Below are positions 23,442-34,962 of a DNA stretch of 64,000 bases, one piece after another. The notes beneath the pieces are model-generated. The model ran no database searches. It was not told the DNA's origin and saw nothing but the letters and a program-made list of their open reading frames with translations. Made by a program: the position numbers and the translations under genes. Origin of the DNA: Pestalotiopsis fici W106-1 (Eukaryota > Ascomycota > Sordariomycetes > Amphisphaeriales > Sporocadaceae); assembly GCF_000516985.1 (NCBI RefSeq), contig NW_006917091.1, positions 1,006,977 to 1,070,976 on the forward strand, written 5' to 3'. Numbering within the stretch: position 1 is the first letter of the stretch; each line of letters opens with the position of its first letter.

Positions 23442-24118
23442 GGTAACAAAACTCCATTTCTGCAATGAAGGTAGCCGAGCAGTTGATGCCAGGATTACAA
23501 CACATGAACCCATCACACAAGATGATGAAAGCCATCGAGCATGTATCCAACTGCACCTTGTTGACTACACTGTACATACAAAACAATCCATGTCTTCTTC
23601 TTTTGTGGTTGTGCCGTTCGTCCTGGCCCTGCATCGTTTTGCCGCCTGCTGCTGCTGCTGCTGCTCCCCGCCCATGAGACCCTGCTGCAGACGGACATGC
23701 GCACCCTGTCAGCCATGCAGCAAGCCATGCAAGCCAACCAGCCTGTGAAGACCAAGAAAGAAGAGAGAGACAGAGAGTGTGTGTGTGAGTGGAGGAAAGA
23801 GACATGATTGAATAATGACAACAAACCATTTCATCCAAAGTCTGGATCCCTCTCCTCCTCCTCCTTGAGGCCAGTGTCTCTAATGGAATGTCGCGATATT
23901 GCGAACCTCGAGGCCAAGAATGTCTGTCTCAGGGCCTTCCCCATTGGTGTAACTTATGCAACTATTCTTGTAGCATCTTGTGGCAGCTTACACCACATGC
24001 AGGGCTGATCGATTCTAAGAACAGCAACACTTCCTTTTTATGCCGACTATTTCAAATTTTCATCACTCTCTTGCTACTCCTCTTTTCGCCTCCTTCAACT
24101 CGAGTCACAGTTGCATAC

Positions 24119-24140
24119 CTACATACATACATACATACAA
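24119..24140. repeat. CATA tetranucleotide repeat
   Basis: About five tandem ACAT units lie 410 bp upstream of the enoyl-CoA hydratase start. Similar short runs occur near 24440 and 27143. Confidence 0.8.
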
Positions 24141-24550
24141 ACATCCAGTTCTAGAGTCAAATACCGTTCCAGAGTTACATAACAGACACGGCGGCTCCCG
24201 ACATAGCCGACTTGTTTAAAACTTGCATCATTCATCTATCCCCCTTCAGCCTGCGACCTTCCCATTTCTATAATTTCGCATGAGCTGAATGTTGCACCTT
24301 TACAAGCACATCATCGGTAGTAGCGGCAGTATATCAAAAACGTGCTCTGACATCAAAATACTTGTCACGTCTTTTTTATTATTATTATCTCCAACTGTAG
24401 ATCATTGAGGAGTATCATTGCGCAACATTGCCTACTACCTACATACATACTACACCAAGCAAAAACGACAGGACAAAGAAGACACCATTCATTCCCATTT
24501 CCAACACGACTTTCCAAGCATCAAAGTGGAGCAAGAAACAAAACGCAACC

Positions 24551-25794
24551 ATGGCATCAACTCTCACAGGTCTTGTCGCCACTAGCACGCCAGTTGAGCA
24601 CGTCAAGGTCATTGCCTTTAACCGGCCGGAAAAGAGAAACGCGCTCTCACAGGCCCTCATTGATGAGTTATTGCAGGAACTCTCGGCTGCCTCCAAGGAC
24701 GACAGCGTCCACGCCATAGTCATTACTGGGAACCAATCCTTCTTCTCGGGTGAGTCTTCAACATGGGATGTTAACAAGTCAACATGGCTCTGGTCTTTTA
24801 CTTCCCTTGCTTCAATTTCCTGGGAGCGGAAAAGGTTTACTAAGGTACAAACAAAGCTGGCGCCGATATCAAGGAGATATCCGCCATCGATACAGAAACA
24901 GCACAGCGGCGCAGATACCTCGAAGACCTCTGCAATGGCCTCGGGGCGGTACGAAAACCACTAATCGCCGCGGTCGAGGGCATGGCGGTAAAGACACCCT
25001 CTAATCCTCGTATTCTTTCCTCTCCTTTCAGGACTTGTACCATGGTTTCCTTTCAAAAGGACTGACGAACTAATTCCGTTCCAGCTTGGCGGGGGGTTCG
25101 AGGTTGCACTCGCGGTAGGTCAGACACACACACACACATACATCCTTGCATCATTCTAGGCTTTTTCCTCTTTGAGGCATCCAGTTGACCCGTAGCCTCA
25201 CTTGCAAATGGGGGGTTTGACTGGATGCCTCATTCTTTGATGCAACACGACATGCTCCCTAGTTGAACATCAAGTTGACATGAACTTTTTCCCTCTTCTT
25301 TTTGGCAGTGCGATATCATTACAGCGTCCACAGAGGCCTACTTTGGTCTGCCCGAGGTCAAAATTGGGCTGATTCCCGGCGCTGGCGGTACCCAGCGACT
25401 GACCAACATTGTCGGCAAATACAAGGCCATGCACATGATCCTGTTTGGGTCTTCCATCACCAGCGAGGAAGCCAAAGCTCAAGGCTTGGTGTCTGAGATT
25501 TATCCTGCCGGGTCCGTCTTGGAAAACACTCTCAAGCTTGCTGGGCAGCTGGCACAGCTCAGTCCTGGCGCACTCTCGCTCGCTAAAGAGGCGATTCGTC
25601 GAAGTATGTTTGAGTTTCTCTTGCCCTTGGGTTCCACACACAATGCTAATCAGAAACTTTCTATTGGTGCAGGCGATGACAAAGGTCGTGATGATGAGTT
25701 TGAGCGGAGCCTATACTACTCTGCCTTTAGCTCGTCGCACAAAATCGAGGGTATTGCAGCGTTCCTGGAGAAGCGACCACCAAAATGGGCTTGA
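24551..25794 (+). CDS. Enoyl-CoA hydratase (crotonase family)
   Basis: Five exons, 24551-24749, 24857-24987, 25085-25114, 25309-25603 and 25673-25794, give 258 residues. Donors are GTGAGT, GTAAAG, GTAGGT and GTATGT, and all joins keep frame. The first join restores SAGADIKE, the crotonase oxyanion/CoA loop. Glu116 in LGGGFEVAL and Glu136 in FGLPEVKIG are 20 residues apart, as are the two catalytic glutamates of mammalian enoyl-CoA hydratase, and PGAGGTQRL follows. It should hydrate 2-enoyl-CoA in beta-oxidation or amino-acid breakdown. No clear mitochondrial presequence is visible, and the end (PPKWA) is not a peroxisomal signal, so location is open. Exon 3 is only 30 nt. The last intron (69 nt) has no stop in frame. 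Confidence 0.92.
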
Positions 25795-28700
25795 GTGTCG
25801 TCACATTTACTCAAATGAGTCTGCTGTTTCGGGATCCTACATTAGCCACGTCGGTATGAGTTGATAGGGTAGTAGTATTTTTTTTGGTTGAGAAATGCAA
25901 AGTCATTGCATACGCGAATGTGAACCTACCCATCTTGGTGGTCACGCCATAGCAGTATAGATTGTGAAAGCCTCATACTTGTTGCGAATAGCTGAGATTT
26001 CAAATATGTACTGTGGCAATGTCACTGTGACATGAGCTGATACGAGGCATTGCCTTTCACTTGCACATCAGCCCGTCAAGCATCATCCGAACACCAAGAC
26101 TCAACAAGAGAGGTTTAACAAACATTGCCACAAAACGGCGTCGGGGGTTGGAAGGGGGACAAACAACAAAAAGTGACTTCCCATTATCAGACATTGCTCC
26201 TTGATGGCCTCACGTTTCTTTCTAATAAATTTCATATAAGGCGTATACGACACAAGGAGCTGCAGTCTGATTAAACTCAATCGTTCGCTTAGCAGCCATC
26301 TGGTTTGATGGAGCACACACACACACCCCCCCGGGGGGGCCATGCAGCCGTGACGTATGTTGTATCACCTCTTCCGAACTCCGGGAGGTGGTTTTTTTCT
26401 ACTTGCTCATTGTGCTGCTTTGCTGGCTGGCTGGCTAGCTGAGCTGCTCTCCCCTCCCCTCCATTAATGCGACCGGTATATAGGTAGACACAAAAAAACA
26501 AACATATTATTGAATGTGGGGGCTTCGTCCTCTTTCTTTCTGTATGTGACACTCACACCCTCCTCTTTCTCTCCTCTCTCCCCGTTTCTCTGCATATATA
26601 CCTACATACATGTGCGACTGCAGTCGCTTGTTGAAACCCAATTAATGATTTATACTGGATTGACCAATCAAACCCCTTCCCCCACACGAGTAACATAAAC
26701 CACAGGTGAGGGAGAAGAAAAAAAAGTGGACGTCATCTTGATTAGGCAGGCCTATAGGCTTGGCTACCGGGCTTATAACACTAATTTAGACACAAAATCT
26801 AAGCAAAATTGCACACACACACACGGGTAGGTAACAGCGCGGTCTCGGTTACCGGTTCCCTCAATAGTTCAATGATCGGCGCGTCGCGGGGGGGTTTTAG
26901 GAACCATTAAAGGGCAGTTGGGGCAGCTCAAGTGCCGAGCCCAGTTGCAGACAGACGAGGGACGAGGGGGGGCCAAAGGCGAGAAGGGAGGAAGGGATTA
27001 AGAAAAAAAAAAAGGATACCTCGAAACCCATGAAGGAAAGCTGCATCATTCCCTCCTCGGCTCCACATCTTGGTTTCAATAAGCTTAAATTTTTCAAAAA
27101 AGCTTTTCCAACTCCCGCCTTACCCACCCTCTTGACCCTCTATACATACATACATACATCTCCATACATCCCATGCAACCGGTCCGGTCTCTTGTCTACT
27201 AGTGTTTCGGGATGTTTGCGCCGTGCTTGCTTGCGCAATGTTGTAGCCCGGCATTGTCTTGACCGAACGAACCTGCATGGAGTTGCAGTGTGTTCAATAT
27301 ATAGTATACATGGCAAATTTGACGACATAGTTGCGCCCGCTGCAAACAATTCCAAATTTCTTTTTTCTTGGGCATTATATTGCATTCAGTAGGGCGGCGT
27401 CGAGGAGCTAGCTGCACGTTGGCCAAGAGAATTGAACATGCCCGTCACGGCTATTCCCGGTGGTGCATGGCAAATATCAAAAACGCTGCCCCCTTGCCAT
27501 ATTCCTACCGTCTTGAACAAGACTCACTTGGTTGCAGCATGTCCATCTTGATATCAAACTGTTGTAATGATTGCAATAATGATGTCAAGACGACCGAGTT
27601 GGAACAAAGTGGTTTGACTACCCGAATGGCTGGGTAGGATCACAGACTACCCACCTCCTATACTCTGGGAAAATATTCCCTACACGCATCGAGTCGGATC
27701 AGTTATCCTCATCTCTGATGCTGTTTACAACCTTGTTATCTATTATATTTGAACTTCATCTCCTACTTCTTCCCTCTTTCTGTTATTTGCCTTTAATTCG
27801 TTATCAGACCTTGACATGCGTATCTGCTTTTTATTCTCCACTGACGCAATCGTAGCAAAAGGTATTTTCGCCGATGCATTGTGGCATTGTTTTTCTCGTG
27901 ACGTAGTGGTGGCAGTCAAAGGTGACTGAGAATGGCGTTCAGTGGGATATTATATTGGATAGTCTAGTGCCGGAGTACTACGGAAACCGTCATCTCTTTC
28001 ACTTTCACATATACATCCTGGCTCTGAACCTGGCAATGAATGTACGGCATGCCCTGGAAACTCTCTCGAGATCCAATGCTCTACGATCTGGTTGCCTACT
28101 AAGGGATCGCACTGACGCGCGGCTGCGCTTCGACCCTTTAGTCCATTATTTCTCTGGTTAACGGAAAGGAGGTGTCTTCCTCACTAGATAGGGCTCGAGG
28201 CTTTCCGGGATCCGTACTGGTTGTTTTGCCGCCCATACGCGAGTCGGGTATAAGCACGAGTCTCGGTAATTGACATCGGTCCTTTTTTACAAACGATCGC
28301 TTAATAAGAGAATGTGATACATAGATAGGGCTGGCTGGCCCCCCTGGCGGGTAGTCACGGGATTGGCGAGCCAGCCCTTTTCCCCCCACGAATCCTCAGC
28401 TCGTACACCGTGACACATCCCACGTTTCTATGTGGCTTTGCTCTCGGAGAGATTATTGCAACAGGGTAACAAAAATACTAATCTGTAGAACGTGATCAAG
28501 GGCGATTCATCATCAATCGTGGCTGTGCTTTTCGACGAGGCATTGAGTATTTGTGCAATCAACGACGGAGATGTGAGTTTCGCAATTCTTTGTTTGTCTT
28601 CCTTACATTTCAATGGTAGCAGAACAATTATTCACTAGATAAAGGCGTTGTATACAGAGTATATATAACTCACACTTCTGGGATACCTAGCCATCAGTGC

Positions 28701-30407
28701 CGCCACGATTTCAGCTATTCAGGGATGTTGGAGGGCTTTGGGCACTTTATAGCTAGCACCAATCATCCAATGCTTTGCGTTATTCCCCAAAAGTCGGTAC
28801 ATGTACTTTTTTGCGTCAACTTTGAAGAATCATGGCAAGCAGGACACCGGAAAGTATCTAGTCCACGCTGTTCAGTCTGTCTTCTTCCTCGCCACAGTCG
28901 TGCCAAATCGCTCCCCATGCGATCGATCCATGATATAATAACCCACCAGGTCTTTGAATAAGGATTTCAAAAAGCTCGTTGGTGTGTTCCTTGAGATGCA
29001 AAGAGAGTCCCTTTCGTTTCAACAGCGACTCCAGAATGACGTTGATGAGGGGTTTCTTTCCCACTTTCTTGAGAGGATGAAATTTTTATGTAGAGAGAAG
29101 CAAGGGACTATTTGGCGCAAGGACATTCCCCCTCTTTATCGGTGTAAAGAATGTATGGCGATCGTTGCCCTCTCGAGGGGGGACAACCGGATCGGGGCAA
29201 TTGTGCTGGGATTTTCGCTGTCCACCTGCACCTGTCAAGCCTGTTTTGTTTCTTGATAAGGCTTGGAAATGTTCCCCGGAAGCATACAAACGGGCGTCAA
29301 GCCCGGGCTCCTCGGCATCACAATGGCGCCGTAGGCTTGCCGGAAAATCATTTGATACCATCAATATTCTACTTGGATGAGAATGGATTTGATAGAGACT
29401 ATCTATATTCTGACCGACTTGGCCTTCCTATAACTAAGAGAACTGTCTCATGTCAGTCTACCCTTCCCTCATCATAACGTGCCGCTATAGCTTCCTCAAA
29501 ACTTGCGAATAGGGCAAAGCAGGGCTACCTGGCTTGGTGGACCTTGGTAAGAGCAGGCTTCGTGTCATTTCAGGTTGTCCGCCACTTGGGGCCGTTGGAC
29601 GCCATCACCAATAGCGCGTTGCGTTGCGCTTTTGCTGGTACAGGGCCGTCTGTTTGTGATTTGTGAGGAAAGCACACTTCTCGGTCAGGTTTTTACAGCT
29701 GGCTTGCTTCAAGATTGCCCTATCTGCAAATCTTTGTCTCGTTGCGGTGTTTCTGGGCGCCGAGGAATCCATCCTGTCCCGAGCAGCCCAACCATTTGCA
29801 CTTGTTGGCGGTCATCATCCATCAGAATTTCCCTATCCCAATTGATATCATCTCTCATGATATTTGTACTGTCATACTTTTACTCTGAATGCTTGGATAA
29901 AATTACCTTTGCTTATGCTATCTCGATTTTCTCTCGCATTTCTAGATTTTGCAAAGGCATTTTTGGTCCGAATTTTCCGAAATTCAGCCACATCACTGTC
30001 CCTACCTGCTAGAAATAAATTGGTCCACCCTTGATTTTTGGTCTTGATTCTTTGAGCACTCCTGAGTGCTTTTCTCTCGTCATTCATTACTCATTAAAAG
30101 GGCACAAATGTTTGTGCTTGACGACTTCTTTTGGCAAAGTTTATGTTTCCCCTCCTTTGTCAAATCTTTCTGGATTTTGCGCCGGTTGTCCGACATGGAC
30201 AAGTGATAAATTTGGGGGTATCTCAGAAACAGAAATGGGCCTTCCAGGACTTGCAAACTCCCCCTAAACGCCAACCCCAGACCCGGTCCGCTTAGCACTG
30301 CGCATGATAGAAGCATACGGACAATTAAAGACAAATCAGCCCAAATAAAGGCCACATCATGATTCCAACTGACCATGCCAACCAGCCAGTGACTTTTGCC
30401 GCAGTTT
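25795..30407. other. Long gene-poor spacer between convergent genes
   Basis: 4.6 kb between the 3' ends of the hydratase and bZIP genes. It contains (CA)n at about 26310, CT-rich stretches at 26.4-26.6 kb, a CATA repeat near 27143 and AT-rich sequence from about 28.5 to 30.2 kb. No frame has recognisable protein features. The CT-rich/CATA-rich piece at 26.4-27.2 kb resembles fungal promoters or leaders but leads to no long frame. Confidence 0.45.
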
Positions 30408-31292
30408 TTACACTGCAGTGGCAAAGCCATTTGGAGCCGACGCCTGAAGTCGCAACGCGGCGGCGTTGATGTAGTTTTGTATCGGTGGAAAGTTGCACGT
30501 TCCGTGCTGCAGAATCATGGTCTTGAGGGCGAGGACTTCTTCCTCCAATTGCTTTACTGTGCTTTTGAGCATTGTCTGTTCTCGCTCCAGCACGTTCTTT
30601 TTCTGCTCCATTGCCTTCTCTTCCTGTTTCTTCTTTTTCCGGCATTTGCTCGCAGCTACACGATTCTTCTCCCTGCTGATTTGATTCTGGTTCTGGCTCT
30701 GATGGCGATTCGGTATTGCTGCTGAACTTGCGGATAGTGATTCGGCTGGGGTTAAGGGGTCGCTGCACGCTCTGGCAGCTCGTTTCATGCTAGGGGTGGC
30801 TGCTTCCGAGGGTATTGGAGTTCCAGGATCACCTATCGTACGTCTTCGTGTCCGTATGGGCTCTATCGTCGAGTCTGGTTCTAGAGATTGTTTACGCTTG
30901 CGCAAATGCCCCTTATTAGTTAATATGGTTGATCGGGCCAAGGGTAATGAGGAAAAGAAAAGAAGAGTCAAGTGAATGGAAACGAATGAAGGGGAAGTAA
31001 GAAAACAATCAAGTAGCAAAGTACGCTGGGTCCCACGTACAAGAGTAGAGTCTTGTTCCAAGTCTGGCTCAGCCTTTATATTGCTGAGCGAGGGTCCGTC
31101 TCCAAAGATGGGCATTTCGGTTTCTGCAGGTGTCATATACGGGCCTGAAAATGACACATTGGGGTGGAAAAAGTCCATCCCATAGAGATCGGCCCAATCA
31201 TTAGTTGGCTGTGATGTCGACTCAGGTTGATCGAATTGAAATGGGACATGATCCTCTGGAGCCGGTGGTCCGGATGGTGGGTTAGGGTCCAT
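30408..31292 (-). CDS. bZIP transcription factor (ATF/CREB-like)
   Basis: Probably two exons on the minus strand, 31292-31041 and 30896-30408, giving 246 residues. The donor is GTACGT. A CTAAT branch-like site is followed first by an AAG too close to it (ending at 30912) and then by CGCAAG (ending at 30897), which I prefer; the nearer site would give 251 residues. The intron is a multiple of three and has no stop. The basic region SREKNRVAASKCRKKKK has the bZIP N-x7-R pattern and is followed by a leucine zipper with heptad Leu/Met/Val. The C-terminal tail includes QHGTCNFPPIQNYI, which suggests a conserved fungal ATF/CREB-type family. The N-terminus is Pro- and acid-rich and could activate transcription. 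It is expected to act in the nucleus; target genes cannot be read from sequence. Confidence 0.83.
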   Translation of the reverse strand: MDPNPPSGPPAPEDHVPFQFDQPESTSQPTNDWADLYGMDFFHPNVSFSGPYMTPAETEMPIFGDGPSLSNIKAEPDLEQDSTLVRGTQRTLLLDCFLTSPSFVSIHLTLLFFSSLPLARSTILTNKGHLRKRKQSLEPDSTIEPIRTRRRTIGDPGTPIPSEAATPSMKRAARACSDPLTPAESLSASSAAIPNRHQSQNQNQISREKNRVAASKCRKKKKQEEKAMEQKKNVLEREQTMLKSTVKQLEEEVLALKTMILQHGTCNFPPIQNYINAAALRLQASAPNGFATAV

Positions 31293-32275
31293 GGTAAGCC
31301 ACCAAGGTAGGGGAGGCTACTTGTATAATGCCCAAGCTCGACAACGATGGATTGGTGGGATGGCGATGATAGGTTGCGATTTTGGTGACTTGAAGAATAC
31401 AAGGTATCGGTTCCGATGGGAAGAATGTATTAGGTTACTCGATACTCTGTAGGTTCATAGCTCGTAGGTGCTGATTATCGGCCCTTCAGTCGGCAAGGTG
31501 TGTCGTGATGTGCTGCTAGTCGCAAACAGGGTCGCGGCTTGGAGTTGAGGGTAATCGAGTTCCAGAATAGAATGTGGGGTAGTCGAGGTTGGCAAGTAAA
31601 TAGCACCAACTATTCAGGAGGGAGGAATTGATCGATTGTGTGTTTTGTGTACTGCTGGAACTCGCGACCGAAGTAGCTCGAGAGCTGTGGTGTAAAGGCC
31701 AACCAAGCAGCTGGCGCAAGTTTGGCTGTGGAAAGACGACAGCAGCGCTCGCGTCGTTGTCGGTGAGCGCAACAGTTTACCTAATAAGCTTGTGTCTATG
31801 CTTTGCGTTTGTAAACTAATTCTAGGTCAAAGAATAAGTAGCAAAGCCACAAGACAGCAATACTAGCTTAGGTTATTGAATTGGGCACCGGCGCAGTAGT
31901 ATGTAGGTCGTGTTAAGAAGAGAGATTTAGTACATAATGACTGCAAAAGGTACAGGGTGACTCAGATGGGAGGACTCCAAGCAGAACCACGACTTGTTTT
32001 AATCCATCGTTTTAGTGTAGAAACGGTGGGGCGAATTTTGTTCTTTTTACTTCTTGTCCATCGATTGACGGGTTTGTAGGTACATCAAAGTAGGGAAGGT
32101 ACAGTATGTATCAAAATGCAGGTATGTAGGTAGGCAAGGTAGCTCAACTTGATTTTATGATAAAAAATAGCGGAACCGAGGAGGGGGGCAAAAGGCTGTG
32201 CTCGGCCAAAGACCTCCCCCTCCGGTCGGTAGCTCGGGGGACCAAAGATCAACACCTGCTGTACCTACCATTTAC

Positions 32276-32300
32276 CTCTCTCTCTCTCTCTCTCTCTCTC
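32276..32300. repeat. CT dinucleotide repeat
   Basis: About twelve tandem CT units, followed by a C/T-rich stretch. Confidence 0.9.
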
Positions 32301-33422
32301 CCCCTCCCTCTCCATACATGAAAGTTCAACAGCCAATCTAGGCCCGCTAACCTACCATGCCCTGTCCACCTACTCGCGTAGAAAAGTTCGGCTCATCTCT
32401 TTCTCTCCTTCAGACGCGTCAGATTGGGTTCGCGGTTATTCCAGGGTCTTTGAATGTTGTTGACCCTAGGTAGGTAGTAGGGCTTGCTTGCTAGCTAGCT
32501 AACCTAGGTGGTTTACAAAGTCGAGCTTATTGCCAGGTACCGGCTACTCCAATGTCCGACGGCGTGGGCTGTATGCTTCCGTCCCATATATCGGCCTGTC
32601 AGGCTGCATGCTACCGGGTCCCCGGCATCGATAAGATACAGATAGCAAGCCTTGGGACCGGGTACAGCAAATCAGAGCACGAATCAAATGTGGCGAGCAG
32701 TCCGGGAATAAAACAGAAAACCTGATCTGAGACAACAACACAATACACACTAATTATTCATATTCGCTTCCAAGGGGATGATTGCATTGTCCCCCTTGTC
32801 CAAGCGCAGGGTATACTGTTCGAATGCTCTAATGGAGACCGAACGAATGACTGGTATTAAAAAGTGCTAACGAAAGCTGTCAGGGCTGTGTCTTCAGTTC
32901 CTGGCGCTGTGCCTGGTGAAAAAAGACGAGCCGAGCCAGATCTCCGCAGGTGGCGAGTGAAAGACTCTAGTCTAGAGCTCTCCCCCGCTCTGTCGACGAC
33001 TGTCACTGGCCCTTCTCGAATACAACCTTTGACCACATGCCAACTGATGATCAATTTTTTTTTTCGATGATCGATATTTCAGACTTTTCCATTCGCCTCC
33101 AACATGGGATTTTTGAAAAATTGCCATCTTCCTTGCAGCTTGTCATGTTTGACGTGTCATGAGTGGCAAATGGTTCGTTTGGCACAATGCGCAGACTAGT
33201 GCAGACCCTGAGGTATGACGTAGCCACAATTGCACCCCCGGAGAAGAATAAAAAAAAAAGGGTCTCTTGAAGGAGAAACTTTCTTCCCCAAACCCAAACT
33301 GCTTGAGAATGGAAGTTGTGAGTTAAGATCCACTCCGCTTCGTTCTTACTGTGGTACGTATGATGCTCAGTACGTACCTCTTTAGGTTACCTACATTGAC
33401 AGTTAGACCCCGCAGCACGTCG

Positions 33423-33692
33423 GCCCGCATTCGGCGTTCGGCAACACTGAGAACAAACTGCCCAGTTCATCACGGCCATAATCAACATCCGGGGGTACGT
33501 TTTGTATCGAGGCATTTCGCTGATTACATATATTGTGGTATCCTTCCGTGTGCCGAACCGCTATCATGGCGCATACTGAGCCAAGTATGCCGAGGTGAAG
33601 ACGTCGGATTATATGAGATGTTTTATAGTCCAGAAACGGGCAAGTTCACAGCCCTAGGCGAATGGACACCCGGAGGAACATGTCCGGTCTAA
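33423..33692 (+). other. Unassigned protein-like open frame
   Basis: The 3' part of a plus-strand frame that ends with TAA at 33692 has protein-like composition, including RHFADYIYCGILPC and YSPETGKFTALGEWTPGG. No good ATG context is visible. A further open piece (DNGQLVVEGIDGDLPI) lies in a following segment near 33785, after a possible acceptor TTCCAG. I recognise no family. It could be a diverged or broken gene, or chance. Confidence 0.2.
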
Positions 33693-34962
33693 GGGTCTGC
33701 TGTGGATCTGTGGTTTTGTCGCTAACGTAGTCTAGTCAGGTACCAGCATAAAGCTACTCTACTACTACTAATTCGTTCCAGTCGACAATGGTCAGCTTGT
33801 GGTGGAAGGGATCGATGGGGATCTACCCATCATGACCAACATAACACCCAGGTGCGCAACATTCCTGTATCCGATCGCTCATACAAGACTACCAAAACGT
33901 ATCATGTTTGTAGAAGATAGCTAATAGCAAAAAGAATGAAAAAAAAAAATTAAAAAAAAAAACTTGCTGCGCTGGACATGTCCATGATTGGCGAGGTATG
34001 GAAAGAAACCCACACTATCACACATTGAATCATTTGCCAGCATACCATTTGAGCAATGTTATACAGACCACACAGCTTTTTAATAATTGCAGGTTATATT
34101 TGAATCTCCTGTTAGGAATTTATCCATGCATTAAATGACTATCTTTCACTAATATCATATATCTCTAACCACCAATAAGTCCTTCTAGAAAGCTTAGGAC
34201 TCACCTCCAAATTACACGATGCTCAACTACAAACAACTCATGGCAAAGCGTGCACATGGACCGCCTTGGTGTGATGTGTCTTTAAGCAAGGGGCTCCGAA
34301 TATTACCTCATGTTGACGACGCACAACCAGATTCGACAGGGTTCGCCGACACGCAGTCAAGTATCCCTGGCCCTTCAAGGTTTGCGACAAAGATGCAGAC
34401 AGGGCATCGCCCATTCCAAGGCTCCGCGATCTCGACATCTGGACCAGGGAAATTGGAACCATGTACACACTCCCCCGGACTTTACCGACTACCCTAACCC
34501 AACTGTTTCGGGGCTTTTTTTTTTGTCAGCCTATGAATACATGCAGGGTACCGATTTAAGCATAAAATAAAAACGATTGGCGACTGGGAAAAGAAGAAAA
34601 AAGGGGGGCCCCAAGCCTGTCCTGATCTACGACATAGGTTGCGGGGCCATGTGACTTTTCGGACGAGACATCCCAAGCTGGAGCGCATCCCCGCAGTCGA
34701 TGCTCCCTCGCTGGCGACTATAAACGTAGTCAAGCCCAACAAAATTTGCTGGCGTGGAACCTTGAAAACACAATTGAGCACATATAAGGAGTTACTAAAC
34801 CAAGCGGTAATGTGTATTCAGGCAATTAGAAGGTAGGTAATTTAGACAATGATGGGTAAGATTTATATCGCTAGACAGCCCCATATCATGTGCATCTTGT
34901 ATCTCAAGGACGATCCCAGTCTCTCGTGCTTTTCCCTCAGGCATGCTGACAAGAGTCTCCCA

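Larger units (their letters stand above)
20869..24550. other. Divergent promoter region between the TmpA-like and enoyl-CoA hydratase genes
   Basis: This 3.7-kb spacer lies between two divergent genes. It contains a CTAGCA repeat cluster, an 18-base A run and CATA repeats, listed separately. The longest plus-strand frame (21165-21581) has no protein-like features. I see no confident gene. Confidence 0.5.
31293..34962. other. Intergenic region upstream of the bZIP gene and downstream of STT4
   Basis: 3.7 kb containing a 25-base CT repeat (32276-32300), AGGTAGGT words near 32126, 32467 and 34830, and A-rich runs near 33940-33961. One frame at 33351-33692 looks partly protein-like and is described separately. 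No confident gene. Confidence 0.45.

Noticed and set aside
28100..28145. GC-rich TTCGA-containing piece resembling a tRNA arm
   Set aside because: No acceptor stem or anticodon arm could be folded. No other site matched the tRNA B-box on either strand.
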